Source: Actinomycetota bacterium
Lineage (GTDB): Bacteria; Actinomycetota; Nitriliruptoria; Nitriliruptorales; Nitriliruptoraceae
Assembly (NCBI GenBank): GCA_019347575.1
Contig: JAHWKY010000039.1
Coordinates: 1-37,006 of the forward strand
DNA length: 37,006 nt
Direction: 5' to 3'
Position numbers and translations under genes: made by a program. The notes beneath the pieces were generated by a model. It had not been told where the DNA came from and searched no databases. It saw nothing but the letters and a program-made list of their open reading frames with translations. Of this stretch, positions 15,080-22,775 are shown piece by piece (position 1 is the first letter of the stretch; each line of letters begins with the position of its first letter).

Positions 15080-15853
15080 ATGCCAGCAGCGGACGTCGAT
15101 ACCGCGGCTCCGCTCGTGCCCGAAGGCGCCGACCTCGACGAGCTCCGCGACGCCGCCGCGAGCTGCACCGCCTGCGACCTGCACCTGACCGGGACCCAGA
15201 CGGTGTTCGGCGAAGGGCCACCCGACGCCGACCTCATCGTCGTCGGCGAGCAGCCTGGCGACGAGGAGGACCGCGAGGGCGAGCCCTTCGTGGGACCGGC
15301 GGGGCGCGAGCTCGATCGCGGGCTCGAGGCGGTCGGGATCGACCGGGACCGCGTCTACGTGACCAACACGGTCAAGCACTTCAAGTGGTCCGAGCAGCGG
15401 GGCAAGCGCCGCATCCACCAGAAGCCGAACACGATCGAGATCCGATCGTGCCTGCCGTGGCTGCGGGCCGAGATCGCGGTGACGCGACCGTCCGCGGTCG
15501 TCGCGTTGGGGAGCACGGCGGCGAAGGCGCTGCTCGGCTCCGACTTCCGCGTGACGCGCCAGCGGGGCGAGCTCCACCCCGGACCCGACGGCACGATCAT
15601 CACCGCGACGGTGCACCCCGCCTCGATCCTGCGCAGCCGGACCGACGAGGAGCGCTACGCGGCCCGAGCAGCGTTCCACGACGACCTGCGCCGGATCGCG
15701 GCGCTGCTGGAGAAGGGGGTCACCGCCGCGCTCACGCACGCGACCGTGGACGAGCTCTACGCCCGGGCGCAGGAGCTCGACGTCTCCGGACGCTCCAGCA
15801 TGGACAAGGCGGCTCTGGTAGAGGCGGTCGCCGCAGCGTTGTCACGGCCGTGA
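15080..15853 (+). CDS. udgX: UdgX-type uracil-DNA glycosylase/binding protein with C-terminal SAP-like domain
   Basis: 257 residues. The core is a family-4-like uracil-DNA glycosylase fold: GEQPGDEEDREGEPFVGPAG, TNTVKHFKW, VALGSTAAKALLG and ATVHPASILR. The UdgX-defining loop Lys109-Arg-Arg-Ile-His113 is present; in the mycobacterial protein the equivalent histidine bonds covalently to the site left by uracil excision. It lacks the four iron-sulfur cysteines expected of a full cluster (two are seen in SCTACDL). Residues 221-257 (DELYARAQELDVSGRSSMDK onward) form a small helical SAP/Rho-N-like domain absent from the mycobacterial protein as I remember it. ATG 15080 follows GGGAGGTGG; GTG 15071 is less likely. 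Confidence 0.92.
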   Translation: MPAADVDTAAPLVPEGADLDELRDAAASCTACDLHLTGTQTVFGEGPPDADLIVVGEQPGDEEDREGEPFVGPAGRELDRGLEAVGIDRDRVYVTNTVKHFKWSEQRGKRRIHQKPNTIEIRSCLPWLRAEIAVTRPSAVVALGSTAAKALLGSDFRVTRQRGELHPGPDGTIITATVHPASILRSRTDEERYAARAAFHDDLRRIAALLEKGVTAALTHATVDELYARAQELDVSGRSSMDKAALVEAVAAALSRP

Positions 15854-15952
15854 GAACTCGGCCGTCCGTCGGGGGTCGGGCTCGTCTGTGCCCCACCACG
15901 AGGTGGAAGGGTGGAGCTACCCGAGCGAACCAAACCGATGGAGGAGAACCCC

Positions 15953-16159
15953 ATGCCAGCCGTCGCACGTGTCACCGAGATCAGCGCCAAGTCGGAGCAG
16001 AGCTTCGAGGACGCCATCAGGGTCGGCGTGGAACGGGCCACGAAGACGTTGCGGAACGTGAAGTCCGCGTGGGTGAAGGAGCAGCGCGTCAGCGTCGATG
16101 GCGACAGCATCAGCGACTACCAGGTGAACCTGCTCATCACGTTCGAACTCGAGGAGTGA
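15953..16159 (+). CDS. Dodecin
   Basis: 68-residue flavin-storage protein that assembles as a hollow dodecamer. The sequence matches the family throughout, with the flavin-stacking Trp40 in KSAWVKEQ, Gln57 in DYQVNLL, and the terminal strand LLITFELEE. AGGAGA at 15942-15947 fixes the ATG. It follows udgX by 99 bases, which probably contain its own promoter. Confidence 0.93.
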   Translation: MPAVARVTEISAKSEQSFEDAIRVGVERATKTLRNVKSAWVKEQRVSVDGDSISDYQVNLLITFELEE

Positions 16160-16214
16160 GGGCCGGTTCGGCACACGGCAGCGGACGTGTGTGGCCGGGA
16201 AGCGAGGGATCCAC

Positions 16215-16835
16215 GTGACCGAGGTGACGATCACCCTCGAAGCGGTCGCACTGCCGGGGATCCTCGAGGTCCCCACGGAGGCGTCCGGCCTGGTGGTCTT
16301 CGCTCACGGCAGCGGCAGCAGCCGTCACAGTCCACGCAACACCCAGGTCGCCGATGGACTGCGAGCTGACGGGCTCGCGACACTGCTCCTGGACCTCCTC
16401 ACGGAGGAGGAGGCCCGCGACCGAGCCAACGTCTTCGACATCGCGCTCCTCAGCGACCGCACCGTCGCCGCGATCGAGTGGGCCGCGGGGCGCGAGGAGC
16501 TCGCGGACCTCCGCGTTGGCACGTTCGGGGCGAGCACCGGGGCGGCCGCCGCGCTGAACGCCGCGCGAACCCTGCCGGATCGGGTCGGGGCGGTGGTCTC
16601 GCGGGGCGGTCGCGTCGACCTCGCCAGCGACCTCGAGCTCATCGACACCCCGGCGTTGCTCATCGTCGGGGGCGACGACCGGGCGGTCCTCGAGCTGAAC
16701 CGCGACGCCGCCGAGTACCTCGGGCACGCCGAGGTGGCGATCGTGCCGGGCGCCGGTCACCTCTTCGAAGGGCCCGGCGAGCTCGAGCGTGTCACCGACC
16801 TCGCAGGAGCGTGGTTCCGCAAGCACCTGCGCTGA
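16215..16835 (+). CDS. Alpha/beta hydrolase, dienelactone-hydrolase-like
   Basis: 206 residues with the alpha/beta-hydrolase order: oxyanion region HGSGSSRHSPRN, nucleophile Ser107 in FGASTGAAAAL, an acid in LLIVGGDD, and a histidine in GAGHLFEGPGELE. These small cytosolic hydrolases occur alone or fused to phosphoribosyltransferases; none is adjacent here. GTG 16215 has AGGGAT at good distance; GTG 16191 lacks a ribosome site. The following gene begins right after the stop, so the two probably form an operon. The substrate is unknown. Confidence 0.83.
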   Translation: MTEVTITLEAVALPGILEVPTEASGLVVFAHGSGSSRHSPRNTQVADGLRADGLATLLLDLLTEEEARDRANVFDIALLSDRTVAAIEWAAGREELADLRVGTFGASTGAAAALNAARTLPDRVGAVVSRGGRVDLASDLELIDTPALLIVGGDDRAVLELNRDAAEYLGHAEVAIVPGAGHLFEGPGELERVTDLAGAWFRKHLR

Positions 16836-16836
16836 C

Positions 16837-17862
16837 ATGGCAACGGTCCCGGTGGTCATCGGTGCGGGGCTGATCGGGTTGGCGCTCTTCGACGTGTACG
16901 TCACCACCATCGCCGCTGCCGCCGGTGGGGGTCCCTTCACCCGGGGTCTGTCGGTGGCGATCGCTCGACTGGCGACCGGTCTGCCGCACCGTGACATCCA
17001 CCGACGGCTGCAGAGGTCCGGCCACGTGGTGCTCGTCGCCGTCGTCATCGGATGGTTGGTACTCATCTGGGGCGGTTTCGTGCTGCTGTTCCTGTCGGAT
17101 CCGTCCTCCGTCATGAACAGCACGACGACGCAGAACGCCGGCATCGTCGCCAAGCTCGCGTACGCGGCGGGGGCACTGGCAGGTGCGGGTGCCGGCTACG
17201 TCGCCACGTCGGGCGGATGGGAGTTCGTCAACAACGCCGCTGCGCTGATCGGGCTCAGCTGGGCCGCCCTGACCCTGACGTACCTGTTCCAGGTCGTGAC
17301 CGCGGCGTCGAAGCGCCGCGCCCTGGCCATCCGCATCCTGGGAGTCGCCGACGACCCGGTCGCGATGGCCGCGGCCGGAGCCGGAGAGCCCGATCTCGGC
17401 CTGCTCGGTCAACACCTGACCACGCTGGCGGAGGAGGTCGCCCTGGTGGCGCGCTACCACCACGCGCTTCCCGTCCTGCCCTACTTCCACACGGTGGAAC
17501 GCCACGCCGCGATCGAGGTAGCCGTCGCCGTGGTCGACGAGGCCTTGACGATCCTCCACGCTCGTGACGGCGGTGTCCCGACCGCCGCTGTAGGGCCGAT
17601 GCGGGCGGCGATCGGCGAGCTGCTGGGGAGCGTCCGGCTCACCGAGGAGCACCGCGACCCGCCGCTACCGGCGACCGAGCGCCTCGATGCGGAGGGTGTG
17701 ACCGTCGACCCCGCTGAGCTGCGCGCCCACGCGGATGAGCTGTCCACGCGCCGTCGGCGACTCCGTGCCCTGGTCGAGGATCGCGGCTGGGACTGGTCCG
17801 CGGACGTCCTGCGAACGCCGCCGAAGCTGGGTCCACCCGAGAGGAGTGAGACGCGTGGATGA
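16837..17862 (+). CDS. Potassium-channel-like membrane protein with non-canonical pore
   Basis: 341 residues. Helix 1 (about 3-25), helix 2 (HVVLVAVVIGWLVLIWGGFV), a re-entrant-like segment, and helix 3 (ALIGLSWAALTLTYLFQVV) give the two-helix-plus-pore layout of Ion_trans_2 channels. At the filter position the sequence is Ala115-Gly-Ala-Gly-Ala-Gly-Tyr121, followed by VATSGGW, instead of T-x-G-Y/F-G-D, so potassium selectivity is doubtful. The C-terminal half is helical and cytoplasmic, with a histidine-rich stretch (VARYHHALPVLPYFHTVERH). It begins 1 base after the hydrolase stop and overlaps the YetF-like gene by 8 bases. It may be a degenerate channel, an anion pore, or an unrelated membrane sensor. 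Confidence 0.65.
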   Translation: MATVPVVIGAGLIGLALFDVYVTTIAAAAGGGPFTRGLSVAIARLATGLPHRDIHRRLQRSGHVVLVAVVIGWLVLIWGGFVLLFLSDPSSVMNSTTTQNAGIVAKLAYAAGALAGAGAGYVATSGGWEFVNNAAALIGLSWAALTLTYLFQVVTAASKRRALAIRILGVADDPVAMAAAGAGEPDLGLLGQHLTTLAEEVALVARYHHALPVLPYFHTVERHAAIEVAVAVVDEALTILHARDGGVPTAAVGPMRAAIGELLGSVRLTEEHRDPPLPATERLDAEGVTVDPAELRAHADELSTRRRRLRALVEDRGWDWSADVLRTPPKLGPPERSETRG

Positions 17863-18397
17863 CCTATGGCTCACGTGGACGGACGCGGGCTTGGTGATCC
17901 TCACCGCACTGGTCGCCTACGCCGCGATGCTCTCCCTCTCCAGGATCTTCGGTCAGCGCCAGTTCGCCACGGCGACGAGCTACGACCTGCCGTTCGTGCT
18001 CGCCATCGGCGCCATCATCGGACGCGTCATCCTCGTCCGGACGTCGCTGGGCGCCGCCCTTCTCGGACTCGTCACGCTCTTCACCGCCCACGCCATCACG
18101 GGGTGGTTGCACCACCACTGGGTCGCGTTCCACCGCATCACCCAGAACCGGCCGCGCCTCGTCGTCGCCCACGGCGAGTTCGTCGACGAGCAGCTCGAGC
18201 GGGCGCACCTCAGTCGGGCAGAGACGTTCGAGGCGGTCCGCGCGTCCGGCCACGCATCGCTCGCGGCCGTGCTGGCGGTGGTGCTCGAGCGCAACGGCGA
18301 GACGAGCGTGATCGAGCAGGGAGAGCCGATCGAGCCCGAGTTGTGGCGTGAGGTCGAGGGTGCCGACCGCCTTCTCGATCGCCCGCCACGATCCTGA
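17855..18397 (+). CDS. YetF/DUF421-type membrane protein
   Basis: 180 residues: three membrane helices, a conserved SRIFGQRQFATATSYDLPF segment, and a cytoplasmic alpha/beta domain (RPRLVVAHGEFVDEQLERAH and RASGHASLAAVLAVVLERNG), as in the DUF421/YetF family. The function is unknown; relatives affect spore or envelope stress. GTG 17855 has GAGGAG 8 bases upstream. It shares an operon with the channel-like gene. Its end meets the antiporter operon head-on. Confidence 0.85.
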   Translation: MDDLWLTWTDAGLVILTALVAYAAMLSLSRIFGQRQFATATSYDLPFVLAIGAIIGRVILVRTSLGAALLGLVTLFTAHAITGWLHHHWVAFHRITQNRPRLVVAHGEFVDEQLERAHLSRAETFEAVRASGHASLAAVLAVVLERNGETSVIEQGEPIEPELWREVEGADRLLDRPPRS

Positions 18398-18450
18398 GCC
18401 CTGGATCGCTCCTGCCCGGGGGTCGACCCACCCCTAAGATCGAGGCTCAG
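18394..18450. terminator. Bidirectional terminator containing both stop codons
   Basis: CTGAGCC (18394-18400) and GGCTCAG (18444-18450) form an inverted repeat, and each arm contains the stop codon of the convergent gene on its side (yetF-like TGA at 18395-18397, mrpD TGA at 18447-18449). The loop holds the palindrome GGGTCGACCC. No T-run is visible. Confidence 0.5.
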
Positions 18451-20270
18451 CGCAGCAGTACCGCGACCCCGGTGCCCAGGACCGCCACGCCGGTCAGCAG
18501 CCACGCCACGTAGTCCCCGACGTGGCCGCTGTGCACCGCGCGCAACGGGGTGACCGCCGCGCTGCCGGCTTGCGCGAGATGGCCCAACCAGCGTGGTCGG
18601 CGACGAGGCATCAGCGCCCCAGCAGCGACCAGCAGCGCGACCGCGAACCCGGCCGAGCCGATCGCGACGCCCTTGAGGGTCAGCCCGGGCGTCGCGGGGA
18701 TGACGGCCTCCACCGCCTCACCACCGAGCACCAGCGCCTGGTACGTGTCCGGGGAGGTCAACGCGTGACCTGCCGACGCCGCGACCGACCGCACACCAGG
18801 GACGATCCCGGCCGCGAGGGCGGCGACGAGCAGCAGCGCCATCGGTACGGCCATGACGGCCGGTGTCCGACCGTGGGCCTCCTCGGTCTCGTACTCGTCC
18901 GCCTCCTCCGCGTCGGCTGCCTCGTGCGATGCAGCGGGGCGTCCCCAGCCGAGGAACACCCGCGTCGCCACGCGCACCACCGCGCCTGCGGTCAGCCCCG
19001 AGACCAGCACGAGACAGACCACGAGCCAGGCGTGGCCGTGGTGCAGGAGCGCCTCGTCGATGAGCTGCTTGCCGAGCGTGATGCCGAACGGCGGCGTGCC
19101 CGCGAGTGCGAGCCCCCCGATGGTGAACATCACCCCGACGACGGGTGTGCTCCTGCCGCGACCATGCAGCTCACCCTCGTCGACGCTGCCGTAGCGGTGC
19201 AGCACGATCCCCAGACCGAGGAACAGGGCGGCCTTGGTCGCGGCGTGGGCGACGAGGTAGAGGCCCGAGCCGGTCGCCCCGTCGGGATCGAGCATCGCGA
19301 TGCCGGCGAGGATGACGCCGCTGTGCGCCACCGACGAGAACGCCAGCAGCCGCTTGATGTGGTTCTGCAGCGTCGCCATCACCGCCGCGACGACAGCGGT
19401 GAGGGTCGCCGCCGCCGTGAGGATCGCCCGCAGCGCGTCGACGTGGGACGCCAGCGCGTCCGCGAAGACGACCCAGTGGACGCGCGCGAACACGACCACA
19501 CCGAGCTGGATCATGATCGCCGCGAACAACGCGCAGACGGGCGTCGGGGCAACCGCATGCGCGTCCGCGTGCCAGAAGTGGAACGGCACGACGGCGGCCT
19601 TGACGAACAGCCCGGCGGCGATCAGCACGTACGCAGCCAGCACGAGCGGGCCAGCATCGCTGCCGGCCAACACCGTGCCCGCCTCGGCGAGGTTCGGCGT
19701 GCCGGTTCGGGCGTAGACGAAGACTCCGCCGGCGAGCAGCAGCAGCGAACCGAGCGTGTTGCTGACGGCGAAGTTGATAGCCCCCTGCAGCGGGCCCTCG
19801 TGATGGATCCGGTAGCCAGCGAGCGCGTAGGCCGACACGCCGATGACCTCGTAGAACACGAAGAGGTTGAACAGGTCTCCCGACAGGACGAACCCGACCA
19901 TGCCCGTGAGCAGCGTCAGCAGCAGCACCGGGTAAAGCGGCCGCACCTGCTCGAAGTAGCGGACCGAGTAGACCAGCGACGCCGTGACGAGGACCGCGGC
20001 CACCGCGGCGGTGACCGTGGCGGGCAGGTCTCCGACCAGCGGGATGCCGGGGATCGCCCCGGACGTCGGCTGCCAGCCGGCGATCCAGTGCACCGCCGGG
20101 CCGCGGGTCCAGCCTGCTGCGACCGCTATGAGCAACACCGCCGTCGACACCGTCGCGGCCTGCGCCACCGCGTCGGTCCAGCGGGACCCGCGTCGCCCGA
20201 GCACCATCAGGAGAGCAGAGGCGACCACCGGGATGACGAGCGCGATCGGCAGTGCGACGGTGGCGGTCAC
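18447..20270 (-). CDS. mrpD: Antiporter subunit MrpD/MbhH (NuoM-like)
   Basis: 607 residues, about fourteen helices, a proton-conducting transporter of the NuoL/M/N family. The helix with FYEVIGVSAYALAGYR carries the conserved membrane Glu, and GLFVKAAVVPFHFWHADAHA the conserved Lys, both needed for ion movement. A charged loop (EEADEYETEEAHG) separates the last helices. It is the only large antiporter-type subunit in this operon; a full Mrp would also have MrpA. GTG 20270 overlaps the mrpC stop (GTGA). Last gene of the operon. Confidence 0.92.
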   Translation of the reverse strand: MTATVALPIALVIPVVASALLMVLGRRGSRWTDAVAQAATVSTAVLLIAVAAGWTRGPAVHWIAGWQPTSGAIPGIPLVGDLPATVTAAVAAVLVTASLVYSVRYFEQVRPLYPVLLLTLLTGMVGFVLSGDLFNLFVFYEVIGVSAYALAGYRIHHEGPLQGAINFAVSNTLGSLLLLAGGVFVYARTGTPNLAEAGTVLAGSDAGPLVLAAYVLIAAGLFVKAAVVPFHFWHADAHAVAPTPVCALFAAIMIQLGVVVFARVHWVVFADALASHVDALRAILTAAATLTAVVAAVMATLQNHIKRLLAFSSVAHSGVILAGIAMLDPDGATGSGLYLVAHAATKAALFLGLGIVLHRYGSVDEGELHGRGRSTPVVGVMFTIGGLALAGTPPFGITLGKQLIDEALLHHGHAWLVVCLVLVSGLTAGAVVRVATRVFLGWGRPAASHEAADAEEADEYETEEAHGRTPAVMAVPMALLLVAALAAGIVPGVRSVAASAGHALTSPDTYQALVLGGEAVEAVIPATPGLTLKGVAIGSAGFAVALLVAAGALMPRRRPRWLGHLAQAGSAAVTPLRAVHSGHVGDYVAWLLTGVAVLGTGVAVLLR

Positions 20271-20611
20271 CCGTGCTGCGCCACGAGCTCGTTGGGATCG
20301 ACCGTGCCGCGCGTCTTGTGGACCTGGACGGCCAGCGCCAGGAGTAGCGCAGACACGGTCGCACCCACGACGATGTCGGTCAGCGCCAGCGCCTGGACGA
20401 GCGGATCCGCGAGCGGCTCGACCGGCTCGCCCGGCTGCACGACCGGCACCGCGTCGCCTTCACGGAAGCCGACGCCGAGCAGGAGCACGTAGGTGGAGGA
20501 CTGCGCCACCGACAGGCAGAGGGTCAGGTGCACGAGGTTGCGGCTGGTGACGATGCCGTAGCAGCCGATGATGAACAGGTACCCCACCAGCGCGGAGAGC
20601 AGTGGGTGCAC
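20267..20611 (-). CDS. mrpC: Antiporter subunit MrpC/MbhG (NuoK-like)
   Basis: 114 residues with three helices: ALVGYLFIIGCYGIVTSRNL, LCLSVAQSSTYVLLLGVG and LTDIVVGATVSALLLALAVQV, the NuoK/MrpC layout. A proline-rich loop (VQPGEPVEPLADPLVQALAL) precedes helix 3 as in the family. GTG 20611 begins 1 base after the mrpB stop. Confidence 0.92.
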   Translation of the reverse strand: MHPLLSALVGYLFIIGCYGIVTSRNLVHLTLCLSVAQSSTYVLLLGVGFREGDAVPVVQPGEPVEPLADPLVQALALTDIVVGATVSALLLALAVQVHKTRGTVDPNELVAQHG

Positions 20612-20612
20612 G

Positions 20613-21359
20613 TCACTCGCCGCCCACGCGCAGGGCCTGGCCCACGAACTCAGCGAGGAGGACACCGATGCCGGCGGTCACCGCCACCCCGGTGGTGATG
20701 TTCAGCAGCGCGATGGTCCCCCCCGACAGGAGCTCGCCGAGCTCGCCGACCGGCAGGACGTTGCCGAGGTAGCCGCGGTCGAGCACGAGGCCGCCGAGTC
20801 CGCTCAGCGCGAACGCCCCGATGGCCAGCCCCTCCAGCCGCTCCAGCCGATCGACGGGAGCGATGCGGTCGAAGGTGTCGTAGTCGTGCAGCAGGTACAG
20901 CAGCAGCAGGGAACCGGCCAGCACGACGCCGCCCTGGAAGCCGCCACCGGGGGTGAGGTGGCCGTTCACGAGCAGCCCCGCGCCGACGATCGCCGTCACC
21001 CCGATGAGCGGGACACCCAGCGTCCGCACGGCGTCACCGCCGCGGAGGGTTCCGGCTCCGCGGGACTCGAACGGCGGTGTCTCCTCGTCTTCATCACGCC
21101 GGACGCGCAGGAGCAGTGCCGTTCCCGTGACCGCAGCGAACAGCACCAGCTCCTCCCCCAGCGTGTCGAGAGCCCGCAGGTCGTACAGGACGGCGGTGAC
21201 GGTGTTGGCGGTGTGGCGCTCCTCGACGGCGAGCTCGGCGAGGCGCTGCCCGACGAGATCGTGGGAGAGACCCGGATCGGCCAGCGCACCGAACGCGGCG
21301 ACCATCAGGACGGTCAGTGCCGCTACCGCTGCACCGAACAGCACCACACGCGCCGTCAT
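20613..21359 (-). CDS. mrpB: MbhE-like segment fused to MrpB/MbhF
   Basis: 248 residues. The first 90 (helix, then TVTAVLYDLRALDTLGEELV and VLFAAVTGTALLLRV) match the C-terminal MrpA region that archaeal MBH carries as MbhE. After a charged linker (RRDEDEETPPFESRG) comes MrpB, with the hallmark NGHLTPGGGFQGGVVLAG and three more helices. The two are separate genes in P. furiosus MBH, and in Bacillus Mrp the first is part of MrpA, so this is a distinct fusion. ATG 21359 overlaps the preceding stop (ATGA). Confidence 0.88.
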   Translation of the reverse strand: MTARVVLFGAAVAALTVLMVAAFGALADPGLSHDLVGQRLAELAVEERHTANTVTAVLYDLRALDTLGEELVLFAAVTGTALLLRVRRDEDEETPPFESRGAGTLRGGDAVRTLGVPLIGVTAIVGAGLLVNGHLTPGGGFQGGVVLAGSLLLLYLLHDYDTFDRIAPVDRLERLEGLAIGAFALSGLGGLVLDRGYLGNVLPVGELGELLSGGTIALLNITTGVAVTAGIGVLLAEFVGQALRVGGE

Positions 21360-21592
21360 CGGGCACCTCGGATGCGTGCCAGTGCGAGGACGACCATCGC
21401 GGGGACGGCGATGCCGCCCACGACCACCTCCGAGATGGCGACCTCGGGAGCGCGCAGCAGCACGAACAGCAGAGCCAGCGTCAGCGCGAGGCCGCCGGAC
21501 GCGACCGATCCCTTGAGCGGATCGCGGATGAGCACGACGCCGGTCGCGGCGACCGCGACCAACGCGGTGGCGATCACCATGGGGACGGTCAC
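21356..21592 (-). CDS. MbhD-like subunit (DUF4040)
   Basis: 78 residues, three helices; the segment GSVASGGLALTLALLFVLLR followed by APEVAISEVVVGGIAVPAMV is the DUF4040/MbhD signature (A-P-D/E-V-A-x-T/S-E). In canonical Mrp this region is inside MrpA; here it stands alone, as in membrane-bound hydrogenases. GTG 21592 overlaps the mrpG stop (GTGA). Confidence 0.88.
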   Translation of the reverse strand: MTVPMVIATALVAVAATGVVLIRDPLKGSVASGGLALTLALLFVLLRAPEVAISEVVVGGIAVPAMVVLALARIRGAR

Positions 21593-21894
21593 GATGACCC
21601 CGCGATGTCCTCTACGTGCCACTCGCCGCGCTCGCGGACGTGCTCGGCGCGGGCGAGCGCGTGGGACACCAGCGGCGCGCCCAGCAGGACCAGGAGCGCC
21701 ACGACGACCGTCGGCCCGCTCGCCCCGGGCAGCTCAAGCACGATCGCGAGCGCGATGGTCACGATCCCGACCGTGGTCGCCGCTCCCCCGAAGTGGAGCC
21801 GGTCGCGGGGGTCGGGGCTGACGAGCGTGCCGGTCGCGGCGACCGTCGTGGCGGCGACGCCGAGCACGAGCAGGACCCCGGTGACGGCGGTCAC
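21589..21894 (-). CDS. mrpG: Antiporter subunit MrpG/MbhC
   Basis: 101 residues, three helices. GTLVSPDPRDRLHFGGAATT corresponds to the conserved loop (rlpDfytRlHaag...T) of MrpG, and LLVLLGAPLVSHALARAEHV to its end. GTG 21894 overlaps the mrpF stop (GTGA). Confidence 0.9.
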   Translation of the reverse strand: MTAVTGVLLVLGVAATTVAATGTLVSPDPRDRLHFGGAATTVGIVTIALAIVLELPGASGPTVVVALLVLLGAPLVSHALARAEHVRERGEWHVEDIAGSS

Positions 21895-22136
21895 AACCAG
21901 TGCTCCAGGAAGCGCGCGTACAGCAGCCCTCCGATGACGGTGACAACGGCGAGCACGACCGCGACCGGCAGCAGCGCCGTCTCGCTGAGGTCGGCCGCCA
22001 GCACGAGGATCACCAGCAGCGTGATCGTGCCCGCAAGCTGCAGCGCGGCGACGCGCGCCGGGGCGCTGCCGTGCATCGTGGCCACGAGCGCCGTGGCGAG
22101 AACGCCCAGCAGCGCGACCGCGGCGAGCGTGAACAT
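21891..22136 (-). CDS. mrpF: Antiporter subunit MrpF/MbhB
   Basis: 81 residues with three helices; GSAPARVAALQLAGTITLLV matches the MrpF core (gps.adRvvAldllgtl), with family Asp replaced by Gln in ALQL. ATG 22136 shares its A with the mrpE stop (TGATG); GTG 22139 is the alternative. Confidence 0.88.
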   Translation of the reverse strand: MFTLAAVALLGVLATALVATMHGSAPARVAALQLAGTITLLVILVLAADLSETALLPVAVVLAVVTVIGGLLYARFLEHWL

Positions 22137-22612
22137 CACGGCAGCCGAGGATGCACGTCGTCCTCGGGATCGCCACCGCCGCGCAGCCGGTGCACGACCA
22201 AGACCTGCTCGTCGGGGTCGATCCCGATGGCGAGCGTGTTCGGTGTCAGGGTCACCGCCACGACGCCGAGGGTGACGTACCCGTGCTCGCCCACGGCCTC
22301 TCCGACGGGCACCGCGACGACGTCGGCCGCGGAGGGACGACCGCGGGAACGCGCCAGCGCCTCCCGGGACAGGGTGAGCAGATCGCGCACGACACCAGCT
22401 GGGACGGAGGCCAGCACCCGGAGTGCGCCGGTCGGGGCGTGAACCTCTATCCCCATCTGGCGACGGGCGTAGCCGGCGAGAGCGGTGGCCGCCGCTGCGG
22501 CGACCAGCCCGGCCAGCGCCTGCGTGAGCTGGAAGCGGCTCGCGACGGCCAGCCACAGCAGCACACCGCATCCGAGCGCGCTCCACAGAGCCGGACGACG
22601 AAGGGCAGCCAT
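22136..22612 (-). CDS. mrpE: Antiporter subunit MrpE/MbhA
   Basis: 158 residues, first gene of the operon. Two N-terminal helices, then LRVLASVPAGVVRDLLTLSR and LGVVAVTLTPNTLAIGIDPD, the MrpE signature in which a strand region meets TPNT/TPGT. The cytoplasmic end is charged (RLRGGGDPEDDVHPRLP). The ATG at 22612 lacks a good ribosome site, so the start is likely but not certain. Confidence 0.87.
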   Translation of the reverse strand: MAALRRPALWSALGCGVLLWLAVASRFQLTQALAGLVAAAAATALAGYARRQMGIEVHAPTGALRVLASVPAGVVRDLLTLSREALARSRGRPSAADVVAVPVGEAVGEHGYVTLGVVAVTLTPNTLAIGIDPDEQVLVVHRLRGGGDPEDDVHPRLP

Positions 22613-22775
22613 GGGCGCAAGCTTCGTGCCGATCCTGTCCGTGTGCTGGGGCGGCCGGGTGTCCGACTGGCCGGGTCCACGACCCCACGAGGTACCGGCC
22701 GTACGGACATCCGCCCGGGCGTACGGTCCGACCACACCCTTTACGCTCGGACGGTTGCCGGAAGGGGCTGGGATC
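22613..22775. promoter_or_regulatory. Divergent promoter region, mrp operon / M14 peptidase
   Basis: 163 bases between divergent starts. GTACGG occurs at 22701-22706 (inside the palindrome CCGTACGG, 22699-22706) and again at 22721-22726, exactly 20 bases (two helical turns) apart, on one face of the DNA. This looks like a regulator site; the regulator is unknown. Confidence 0.35.

Noticed and set aside
18522-20492. 656-codon open frame antisense to mrpD
   Set aside because: Shadow of a GC-rich transporter gene; no ribosome site or motif.
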